From contig OY752149.1 in assembly GCA_963573315.1 (NCBI GenBank), positions 1,984,001-2,048,000 of the forward strand: DNA of 64,000 nt. Direction: 5' to 3'. Of the stretch, positions 55,298 to 64,000 are shown in pieces. Under the pieces are notes generated by a model. That model worked only from the letters and a program-made list of their open reading frames with translations, did not search any database and was not told the DNA's origin. The DNA comes from Entomortierella parvispora. Lineage: Eukaryota; Mortierellomycota; Mortierellomycetes; Mortierellales; Mortierellaceae. A program made the position numbers and the translations under genes. Each line of letters starts with the position of its first letter. Position 1 is the stretch's first letter.

Positions 55298-56608
55298 ATG
55301 GCTGCTTGCTACTCGTCCTCGGCAACGGCCCCACTGCACGCTCTTGCAAGCCAACTCCTGGGCGAATCCAGTGTCTCTGCGAAGTCTTCACAATTTCGAA
55401 CCCATCCTTCCTCCAGCGGCAACAGCAGCAATAGTCAACATCAGCATCGCCAGCAACGCTCATTTCCTCGATCAGATGCTAGCTCAGCTACGGCAGTTTT
55501 TGATAATGTAAAAGGTGATATCTTCGAGAAAGCCTGGTCACCGTCCACACAGTCTCGGCATCCGCAACATCGCCCCCCGGATCATCAATGGAATACGCAG
55601 TTCCACTCTCAGTATCAACCATCTCAATTACATACCCCTCATCCTCAGAGACAGCTGCCTGATCTAGATTTCATTGCCTCTTGGGATCGCGCTGTCCAAG
55701 ATAATCCTTCGTCTCTGCTGGAGACGAAATCTTTCTCAACCTTACACTCTGTTCCGACTCCGGATGACTACTTGATGGAGTTTCGATCGTTTCAGCATCA
55801 ACCTGCGGACAAGCTAAGCTCTGTCAGCTTCGAGAAAGCGTGGTCAAACGCGGATCGCAAGTTGGACGATGATGATGACGATGAAGAGGCTGATGAATTC
55901 AGGGAAGAGTGGAACAATGATCATTTCACACGGGCCTATATTGACAATCATCAGATGCAGTTCCGACAGATTGAAGAACAGGAACAACAAAAGGAGGCTC
56001 GCTTGACTAAAGAACGAGAGAGACTTCGATCTGCAGAAACTCAAAGACAGTCAAAGTGGACTAATGGTCCCACGGCGGGGCCGACTAAGAACGACACCAT
56101 TTCCGGAGCAAGTCAAACGCAAGCAAGGCGTTTGAGGGTGCCTGGAATTGACACTGACGAGGAAGCTGGCACATCGAATCTTAATGGGGAAGGATTTTTT
56201 GCATTTAATCTTGCGCTCGAAGGAAGCAGACAAAGAAGCGAAGGAACTCGGACCCACTCAGAAGATCAGTCCCAGGCTCTTGTACGCGATCTTCACCTCG
56301 CAGAGCAACTATTTTACCCGGGAGCAGCGTCTTTAACTCAGCCCAACAACACCGGTGCATCCGCAGCAGCGGCCCCGGGAAGAGTAACTTGGGAGCAAGA
56401 GTTCACTATCGAACAGCAAGATCGACCTCGAGTTCACCGTCAAGGCGCAGAATGGAACTGGGAACGACTGTTTGGCAAGGATCCTCGAAAGGCGATTGCT
56501 CAATTGTCGATCGACCAGAACCGGGATCAGCGCGGGAATGACGAGTCAGAGCGGTTGAGATCCGTCGCGCTTGCGCGGCTCCAGGCTCTGTTCGGCCACC
56601 TGTCTTGA
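55298..56608 (+). CDS. PEX20-like peroxin (putative PTS2 co-receptor)
   Basis: Single exon. I favour the ATG at 55298, giving 436 residues, because it puts a Cys at position 4 (MAAC), followed by APLHALASQLLGE, the arrangement of the ubiquitinated N-terminal Cys and short helix in PEX5 and PEX20. The frame is open from 55154, which would add 48 residues. Aromatic motifs typical of these soluble receptors are present: VTWEQEF (WxxxF), LPDLDFIASWDRA, LMEFRSF, and a twice-used DIFEKAW/SFEKAW. The tail has WNWERLFGKDP and ends in LQALFGHL. PEX20 helps PEX7 import PTS2 proteins. The assignment rests on motif style and composition only. Confidence 0.45.
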   Translation: MAACYSSSATAPLHALASQLLGESSVSAKSSQFRTHPSSSGNSSNSQHQHRQQRSFPRSDASSATAVFDNVKGDIFEKAWSPSTQSRHPQHRPPDHQWNTQFHSQYQPSQLHTPHPQRQLPDLDFIASWDRAVQDNPSSLLETKSFSTLHSVPTPDDYLMEFRSFQHQPADKLSSVSFEKAWSNADRKLDDDDDDEEADEFREEWNNDHFTRAYIDNHQMQFRQIEEQEQQKEARLTKERERLRSAETQRQSKWTNGPTAGPTKNDTISGASQTQARRLRVPGIDTDEEAGTSNLNGEGFFAFNLALEGSRQRSEGTRTHSEDQSQALVRDLHLAEQLFYPGAASLTQPNNTGASAAAAPGRVTWEQEFTIEQQDRPRVHRQGAEWNWERLFGKDPRKAIAQLSIDQNRDQRGNDESERLRSVALARLQALFGHLS

Positions 56609-56981
56609 CTCCAACGTGGTCCAGGTGCTTGTCACCTGCAGAGCGTAGAAATTCATATATCCAATGTCGAACATGCAACCAACATAAAACAGAAAGTCAT
56701 TTTTGTCAGCTGACCCGAGGGTTCACGGGCAATGCATCCTTCGTGGAATCATGCGTTCATTGCTCTTGGCCCCTTCCCTTCTTCTCTCTCTCCTCCCTCT
56801 CTTCTCCTTCGTCTCTTACTCTCGCTTCACCTTTTTTCTTTTGTCTTCCCCCTTGCGCAAACTCAAACTCAAACGATATCTGTCCCGTACTTGTTGCCAA
56901 CAACCTCTTTCTCCCGCCCCCCCTCCCATTTCACATTCCCACAAGAGAAAACCTCTGCCCAGCAAAAGTCGAGCCCACACC
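56609..56981. other. CT-rich leader of the NPC1 gene
   Basis: Strongly pyrimidine-rich between about 56755 and 56945 on the plus strand, up to the ATG at 56982. It holds the promoter and 5' leader; no gene. Confidence 0.4.
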
Positions 56982-59900
56982 ATGCTCGCGCCAAAGTCAA
57001 GACTTCTGCTACTTGTCTCCATAGCTGCATGGCTCACACTCATCACCTTGGCCGTGCCTGCCCTCGCCAGCAATGTCCATAAGGATGGGTACTGCGTCAT
57101 GCGGGACAATTGCGGGAGCAAACGCACATTTGGCAAGCAGCTGCCCTGCCCGTACAACCAAGAAGCAGTCGAGGTATGTCCACACGACACTCCGCGTCAC
57201 CTGGCTGCAGGGTGTTTTGTCCTCTCTCCTTTATCTTTGCCGTTGTCTGTTTCTCTTCATTGCCCCTGCAGTGCTGTGCTGTTGACATATCTTCTACTTC
57301 TTTTCTCGATGACGACAATAGCCTGATAAAGAGCTGCGACAGCTTCTCGTGTCGACGTGCGGTGCGTCGTTTGAACATTCCAAAGCATGCTGCAGCCAGG
57401 ACCAGGTCGAAGATTTGATCTCCTCAACAAAACAAGCGGCGCCCATGATATCAGCCTGCCCCGCCTGCTGGGCCAACTTCCTCAACTTTTTCTGTACATT
57501 CACCTGTTCGCCCAACCAGTCAACCTTCCTGAATGTCACCGCCACCGCCATGTCCACGGATAAGAAGGAGGTAGTCACCAAGTTGGACTTTTTGGTTTCG
57601 GACCAGTACGGATCGGGCTTCTTTGACTCTTGCAAGGATGTCAAATTTGCGGCCACGAATGGTTACGTGATGGATCTGATTGGCGGAGGAGCAAAGACTT
57701 GGCGCGAGATGGTCACATTCATGGGACGGGAGCGAGAACCTCTAGGCTCGCCTTTCCAAATCGATTTTCCAGTCGAGGATCCTCAACAGATCTTGACACC
57801 TTTCTCTGGAGTTACGCGCCAGTGCAATGATACGGATGTGCAGTACCGTTGCTCATGTGTCGACTGTCTGCCCGTTTGTCCGGTGCTCCCCCCAACTGCA
57901 GATGAGAAACCGCCCTGCAAGATCTTTGGTGTGTCTTGCTGGAGCTTTTCCCTCTCTTTCATCTATACGACAACATTGGGCGTCGCCATTGCAATGGTTT
58001 TGATCCGAAAGCGCTTCAATGCTGCCAAGGACCTCATCGGATTCGACCCAGTAAACAGAAACGATGAGGATGATGATGAGGATAGCCGGCATTTGCTGGA
58101 CCCTGATCAGTACACAAGTCGATACGTTGTCAGCGCGCTCTTGCAGGAGTGGTTTTACCATCAGGGATACCTCTGCGCCAAACATGCATGGAGAACCATT
58201 GGAATCTGCTTCGGACTAGTGGCTTTCTTCTCGCTTGGCTGGTCCCAATTTGGAGTGGAGACTGATCCTGTCAAGTTGTGGGTAGCGCCTGATTCTATAA
58301 GTGCAACCCAGAAGGCAATCTTTGATCAGAATTTCGGGCCATTCTATCGCACAGCGCAAATCATTGTATCGTACAAGGACAGCGAGGACCCCATTGTTGA
58401 TGAAAGGTCGTTCCGAAGACTCTTCCATATCAACGACCACGTCAAAGCTCTGAAAACGAAGGATGGTATCTCCTTACAAGACATTTGCCTTCAGCCTACT
58501 GGCGAAGGCTGCGTAATTCAGTCACCAACTGGATACTGGCAAGACGACATCAACAGATTTACCGCCTCTTGGGAGAGCGATTTTGAAGGTTGCACTAGCA
58601 ACCCAGCAGATTGTCTGCCCGAATTTCAACAGCCATTGAAGCCCGATATTGTTTTGGGAGGGTTCGACCATGAAGACTACTCGCATGCAAAAGCGTTTGT
58701 TATTACCTACGTGATTCAGAACTCAGTCAACAGCACCATCACGGATATTGCGCATCAATGGGAGCTACATTACTTGGATTTCATGGATGACCTTGTCCAT
58801 AACCGAGTCGAGGGCATCCCGACGGATGACCTGCAGATCTCGTACTCTTCGGAATCATCTTTGGAAATTGAACTCAACAAATCCAGCAACACTGATGTAC
58901 GGACCGTCATTTTATCGTATCTGGTCATGTTCCTATACGCTTCGTTGGCTCTTGGACGGTTCCAGATTGCATCGCCTCGGCGGATGATCATTGACTCCAA
59001 GTTCACGCTGGGTATGAGCGGTATCTTTATTGTCCTGGCATCCATTTCAACATCTGTAGGGATGTTTTCCTTTCTCGGATACAAAATCACGCTGATTATT
59101 GCTGAGGTCATTCCGTTTTTGGTTCTGGCAGTCGGCGTGGACAATATTTTTATCCTCTGTCATGAGTTTGAGCGGAGAAAGATGAATCACCCCGAGGAGA
59201 CCATCGAAGAGTGTGCTGGAAAGACCTTGGGTCGAATGGGCCCGAGTATCCTTCTGAGCGCACTAAGTGAGACGATCGCTTTTGCTCTTGGAGGCTTGGT
59301 GACCATGCCTGCAGTGAGTGTATTTGCCATGTATGCTGCTATGGCCGTTTGGGTCGACTTTTTGCTTCAAGTTACGGCGTTTATCTCGTGTATTGCACTA
59401 GATGCCCAAAGAACAGAAGAGGACCGTATCGACTGTGTTCCCTGTATCCAAATTCAGGCCCCGCAGGCCATAGAGACTGAAGGCACACTCCCAGCATGGG
59501 TTCGCAAATACTATGGCCCTTTGATCCTTAACGTTTCTGTCAAGAAGATTGTGGTTGCAACCTTCCTTGGTCTACTGACTGTGGGCCTATGTCTTATGCC
59601 AAGTATCGAGATCGGACTTGGTAAGTGGCGACTTTGATCTATGCTACACCTACTGTTTGTGTGCCTACTGACATATATCTCCATGAATGTAGACCAGCGA
59701 CTGGCTCTTCCAAGCGACTCATACATGGTCCAATTCTTTAATGACCTGGACGGCTACTTCCGCGTGGGACCTCCTGTGTATTTCGTTGTACAAGACGATG
59801 ATGTGACCACACGACATGGTCAGCAGCAAGTCTGTGCTCGATTTTCGACTTGCTCTGATTCCTCGATTGCCAATGTACTGGAGCAGGAAAGGAAGAGGCC

Positions 59901-61171
59901 CAACGTTTCCTTTATCGAGCAGCCAGCCTCCGTTTGGATTGACGATTTCCTGCATTGGCTCAATCCTGCTATTGAAACCTGCTGTCGATTCAGAAAAAAT
60001 GATCCCTCCAAGCCTTGTGGACCTTGGGATGACGAGGACGAGTGTCAGGTGTGTTACGCAGACAAGGAACCAGGCTGGAACATCTCCATGAATGGCTTGC
60101 CGGAGGGTCCAGAGTTTATGAAATACCTGGGCGAGTGGCTCAAAGCTTCCCCAGATGAGTATTGCCCTCTTGCTGGAAAGGCTGCCTATGGAGATGCGAT
60201 CAAGCTGAACTCGGCCGGGGACAAAGTCAAAATGTCCCACTTTAGGACCTATCACACACCGATGAGGAATCAACACGACTTCATTGCTGGATACAAGTCT
60301 GCTCACAGAATCGCGGATCAGGTGTCAAAGGAAACCGGAACGACGGTCTTCCCTTACTCTGTCTTTTACATATTCTTCGAGCAATATGTTGACATTGTAC
60401 CTCTCACCATCCGACTCTTGCTCGTGGCGATGATTTCAGTCGGTCTGGTCACAGCCGGTGTTCTCGGGTCGATCAAGGTGGCTCTTATGGTCGTGGGTGT
60501 CGTAGCGATGATTATGGTAGATGTCGTCGGCGCTATGGTGTTGATGAATGTGTCCCTGAACGCAATTTCACTTGTGAACCTGGTCATTTGTGTGGGTATC
60601 AGTGTAGAATTTTGTTCACACATTGCTCGTGCAACTGTTGAGGCCGAAGGCTCTCCAGATGAGCGCGTGTTCTCTGCATTGGTGGAGGTGGGAAGTTCGG
60701 TAAGTCATGCTTTAAAACTGGATTTGATTCATTTCTTACCAAATATGTCTGACGTGGGACTTCACTTCATCGCACTAGGTCTTTTCTGGTATCACCCTGA
60801 CAAAGTTCTTGGGTATCTTTGTGCTTGCCTTTACAAGATCAAAGATCTTTGAGGTATACTATTTCCGTATGTATCTTGCCATTGTTGTTGTCGGCGCGCT
60901 CCATGGACTGGTCCTTTTGCCAGTCTTGTTGAGTTTGATCAAGACTGAGAGGCCTAGATTAATGGCTGCAGGGGCACGCTCGTTGAGTTGGCCATCCGCA
61001 TCGCTGTCAGCCTCCTCAAGACGAGGACTTCGGGAAGGTCGGAGGCTACTTCATACTGGAGCAGACTCTGATGATGATGAGAACGATGATGTTCATCAAG
61101 CAGTGGCTCATGAGCTACCTAGATCACGTAATGGTATCACCCCAGTTTCAAACAACGGGGGAAGACGGTAG
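56982..61171 (+). CDS. NPC1: NPC1 sterol transporter (NCR1 homologue)
   Basis: Four exons, 56982-57173, 57322-59620, 59693-60699 and 60779-61171, give about 1296 residues, close to human NPC1. The signal peptide is about residues 1-28 ([18 protein letters not shown]). The Cys-rich N-terminal sterol-binding domain follows ([50 protein letters not shown]). The sterol-sensing domain lies at about residues 590-760 ([32 protein letters not shown]), and the C-terminal RND half ends with [27 protein letters not shown]1 exports cholesterol from the vacuole/lysosome. The exposed tail of 85 residues is acidic and Ser/Arg-rich; I see no dileucine signal in it. Confidence 0.93.
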
Positions 61172-61371
61172 ATATGTCGATAATCGTAAAAAATATAAGA
61201 AAATAAAAAGCTACCGCTTTCAGATCGAACGCACACCAATTGAGCGACCTCACCTCATGCTCGACAACTCAGCAACGAGTCGAAGAGCTCGGGTCAGCTC
61301 TGACAAAGCCAAGCTTTGAATGCCTTTTGACTGGAAAGAACTTCTACAAAGACAATAATAACCACTCTCCG

Positions 61372-61495
61372 ACCAGTGCAAAGAATTTTTAGAATTTTTA
61401 TTCTTTTCGACCAGTGCAAAGAATTTTTATTCTTTTCGACCAGTGCAAAGAATTTTTATTCTTTTCGACCAGTGCAAAGAATTTTTATTCTTTTC
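61372..61495. repeat. 29-base tandem repeat
   Basis: Four copies of a unit that begins CGACCAGTGCAAAGAATTTT and ends TATTCTTTT; the first copy carries a small insertion (GAATTTTTA). The repeat lies about 200 bases past the NPC1 stop, and the copies are nearly identical. Confidence 0.85.
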
Positions 61496-61712
61496 ACTTC
61501 TCTTACTTCCCAGAACAGTCAGTGTACAAACTTCACTGCATTTTCTTGTACTTGCCATTTCCAAAGTCTTGTCTTGTAACTAGGCTGACCCACAAAGTCA
61601 CTCCTTCCCGCGTATCCACAACATGCCTTTCGAGCGCCCTCCCATGCATGGGGTCCGACCAGGCGATATTGCAGAAGTGTGGATGGCCCAAATGTAGTCT
61701 CTGGCTGAAGTT

Positions 61713-62594
61713 TCAACCTTCAATCAGTCCGAAACGATGGATCAGCTTTGCGAGCGATGGGAAGCAGCCGATCCTCTTTGCGAGATCATCGCAATATGTT
61801 GAATAATCAAGTTGAATGGTATGCCTTGGTGCGTCATCATATCTTTTTCGGATATACGCTTTCAACTGTCGGATCTCCCTCTCCATTTGCTCCTCCGAGG
61901 GCAAGGCAGATTTCGCTTTGCCTAGTAAGGTCTGGACCAAAAAGGACGATTGTATTTTACGATAGGCCTGATAGCACCTAAAGGTTGAATGAGATCCACG
62001 AGAGCCAGGTTGGGCTGCTGAGGAGGGATCATGTAGTTCCAGGTAGCTCTCGCACCCGGTTACCTTTGTTCTATAACGGATATGACGCTTGAGATGGACC
62101 GCGTACATGTCAAAGTACTGAGCTATTTTTTTTTGTTGGAAGTACATAGGCCAGTTGCCTGGAATCGCGTAATCTACCAAAAAGAAAAAAAAAAAAAAAA
62201 AAAAAAAAAACACTTTTCAACTGTCTTTTCTTTGTAGTAGCGCCTATTGGGGACCGAGCATTTACATCTCATGGATATGATATGAAGATGATAGTACTCT
62301 TGTAGACGGAGGAATGCGGGTTGGGATTCTCAAATGAAACTTTAACATAACGCCAAAGTCCACCGAGCGAACCCTTCCTACTCAAAGCCAATAGCCTCGA
62401 TGTAGTCAGGCTCATCGAGACATTCTTTCAGGGCCGCACATCCAGACGCACCTGGCCAGAAAACGGATGAAAAAGTCAGTCGTGGAGCGGAGCAGATGTT
62501 CAGGTCGGGATACATGCATCATGTGCATACTTTACCTGTTCAACTTAGCAGCTCCAATAACGGCGACTGGCTTTTTGATGCGAAACGGGATGTC
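61713..62594 (-). pseudogene. Flavin-containing monooxygenase pseudogene
   Basis: Blocks on the minus strand follow the FMO order. Near 62594 is an N-terminal piece with IKKPVAVIGA, then GASGCAALKECLDE and EAIGF, the FAD GxGxxG region. Next comes LWRYVK, NPNPHSSVYKSTII, then DYAIPGNWPMYFQQKKIAQY, and a C-terminal piece with ALPSEEQMEREIRQ and YDDAPRHTIQLDYSTYCDDLA. Defects: the donor after VIGAG reads CTAAGT instead of GTAAGT; a stop (TAG) follows EAIGFE; a frame change precedes LWRY; a 27-base T-run is in the intron region; and the central NADPH-binding part is missing, with unrelated sequence joining the halves. FMOs use FAD and NADPH to oxygenate nucleophiles. Confidence 0.75.
62184..62210. 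repeat. Poly-A tract (poly-T on the pseudogene strand)
   Basis: About 27 consecutive A bases (with one G near the start) next to the acceptor-like CTTTTTGGTAG of the FMO relic. Confidence 0.8.
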
Positions 62595-62903
62595 ATGAGG
62601 GTGCGATGAAGATAGGAATGAGGATGCAACAAAATAAGATATTATTGTTACCCATTCTTTTATTAGCCGCGTGCTCGGTTGGCGCTCTTCGTGTTCAGTT
62701 CGGTTCGAACTCTAGTAAGAACAGAACAAGACGGCCGACAACGCCTGGACCGAGATGAACTGATTGTCACTATGTATGAACCGTTTTCTGGTAAATATTG
62801 CACGAGACAAAGCAGCAAACAAACAAACAGCAACTACACAAGCACAACTTCCTCAAAAAAGGCCGGGGTAAAACATGAGGTTATACTTTAGTACAGGAAG
62901 ATT
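62595..62903. other. Intergenic, upstream of the FMO relic
   Basis: Low-information sequence between the FMO pseudogene and the 3' end of the RRM gene. Short AC-rich repeats (AACAAACAAACAG) near 62818. No gene. Confidence 0.4.
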
Positions 62904-64000
62904 CTACTTTTTGACAACTTTCTTCTTGGGAACGTTTGCCTTGACCTTTGTCTTTCCCTTCTTAATACCAAGATCGACCTTGGCTCCCTTCTGTGAACGC
63001 TCTCCCTCAACAATTGCTCCGGCCTTCTTCTTCATCAACACATGCTTTTCCTTTGTCTTTCGATCCTTGAAAGCCAAGCGCTTAGCTGCGCCGTCCATGA
63101 CGATAGGAGCGTGTTGAGCTCTAGTCGCACCCTTCCCGTCTTTGCCCTTTGTGCGTGCCACCGCTGTACTCGACTTAGGGCCCATACCATTTGTCTTGGC
63201 CTCTTCCTCCAGGCGCTTGCAACGAACCACGCGTAGCTTACGCGTGCCCATCTTGGTGTCATGAAGTCTGAGTGCCATGTCCACTGAGGCACGGTCTTGA
63301 AACTGCACGTAGGCGAATCCCTTGCCGAGGTTTGTTTTCTTGTCGCGGATAATACGAACATTCTCGATATCACCAGAGTCCTTGAAAAAGTTCCACAGAT
63401 CTTCCTCCTGAGCATCGAAGCTCAAGTTTCCAACAAAGACACTCTTCTTGGGTTGGTGATTCTGTACATCATACCAAGTCAATCAGATTAGCCATTGGCC
63501 ATAAACAACGCCTGGAATTGGATAGAAATTTGATCGGGAGAGAGCCTTTCATTACCTTGGCACCAGCAACCGTATCAACACGAATGTGCTTGGTCAAAAA
63601 GAGCTGCCCGTTCATGGCCTTAACAGCCTTGTCAACTGAATCCTTGTTTGTGAATACAATATAAGCGTTGACTACGTCGCGCTCTGGGTGCAGCTTTCCT
63701 GTGATGAACGCGATCTTTCGTGGCAGAAGTTCTGCAAACGCAATAGAGCGGAATCGGATGGACTCCACTAGTCCAAATGCTGCGAAAGTTGATTTGAGTT
63801 TCCTGAAGTCACCTTTGGTCATAGAGGTAACTGGCAAATTTCCTACAAAGACAGTCCTTGCTTGTCTCTCAGGATCATCCGATTTCTTCGTGCCGTCCTT
63901 GTTGGTGTCAGGTGTGGCGTCCTCGTCATCAGAATCGCTAATTGCGCTGGCTTTTGCTTTCTTGGCGGCGATCTTCTGCTTCTTCAGCACTTCCTTGGAA
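62904..64000 (-). CDS. RBM34/Nop12-type RRM protein, 5' end outside window
   Basis: Two exons are visible: from beyond the window to 63556, and 63461-62904. The frame is still open at the edge, so the N-terminus is missing. Two RRM domains are seen: the first with [12 protein letters not shown] (RNP2) and VNAYIVF (RNP1-like), and the second with [12 protein letters not shown] and [11 protein letters not shown]1 carries an insertion of about 20 residues ([14 protein letters not shown]), as RBM34/Nop12 proteins do. The tail is strongly basic ([27 protein letters not shown]), as expected of a nucleolar protein. Yeast Nop12 acts in 60S pre-ribosome maturation. Phase-0 joining gives [15 protein letters not shown]. 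Confidence 0.85.

Overview
The window is eukaryotic nuclear DNA and most likely comes from an early-diverging fungus of the Mortierella type (Mortierellomycotina). The signs are single-gene transcription units with short GT-AG introns (about 50-170 bases), pyrimidine-rich leaders in front of start codons, closely spaced convergent and divergent gene pairs, and a protein set of fungal type (NUM1-like cortical anchor, PTS1 acyl-CoA oxidase, ATP23, an Sas4-like protein, NDC10/GCR1-type protein). No rRNA, tRNA, CRISPR or plasmid-like feature was recognised. All gene models were assembled by eye from splice sites and reading phase, and are predictions.

Layout. 0-12 kb: the 3' end of a TMEM41-like membrane protein, a convergent Sel1-repeat protein, VPS11 (11 exons, minus strand), a divergent small CS-like protein, and a peroxisomal acyl-CoA oxidase. 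12-20 kb: a long gene-poor stretch with a 78-base palindrome, a Cys-rich secreted protein, paired decayed segments, an orphan J-domain-like exon and a 288-base copy of part of the PPR gene that follows. 20-28 kb: ATP23 (divergent from the PPR gene), about 2.2 kb of debris, an AhpD-like protein, and a divergent NDC10_II/Crypton-type tyrosine-recombinase-like protein whose catalytic residues look lost. 28-37 kb: an MDR oxidoreductase, repeats, a large secreted protein with a tandemly duplicated two-exon module, more debris, and IBA57. 37-49 kb: an Sas4-like protein (divergent from IBA57), an ARL5-like GTPase, a polyQ protein with a repeated YVR...PV..SD motif, a methyltransferase pseudogene, and the Prp5/DDX46 helicase. 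49-64 kb: a NUM1-like dynein anchor, a PEX20-like peroxin candidate, NPC1, a 29-base tandem repeat, a flavin monooxygenase pseudogene, and the 3' part of an RBM34/Nop12-type RRM protein running off the window.

The neighbours do not form one pathway. They are housekeeping genes: endolysosomal traffic and sterol export (VPS11, NPC1, ARL5, TMEM41), peroxisome function (acyl-CoA oxidase, PEX20-like), mitochondrial maintenance (ATP23, IBA57, PPR), and RNA work (Prp5, RBM34). Between them lie islands of relics and repeats. The least ordinary items are the catalytically altered Crypton/NDC10-type gene, the secreted protein with exon-pair duplication, the 78-base palindrome and the local duplication around the PPR gene.
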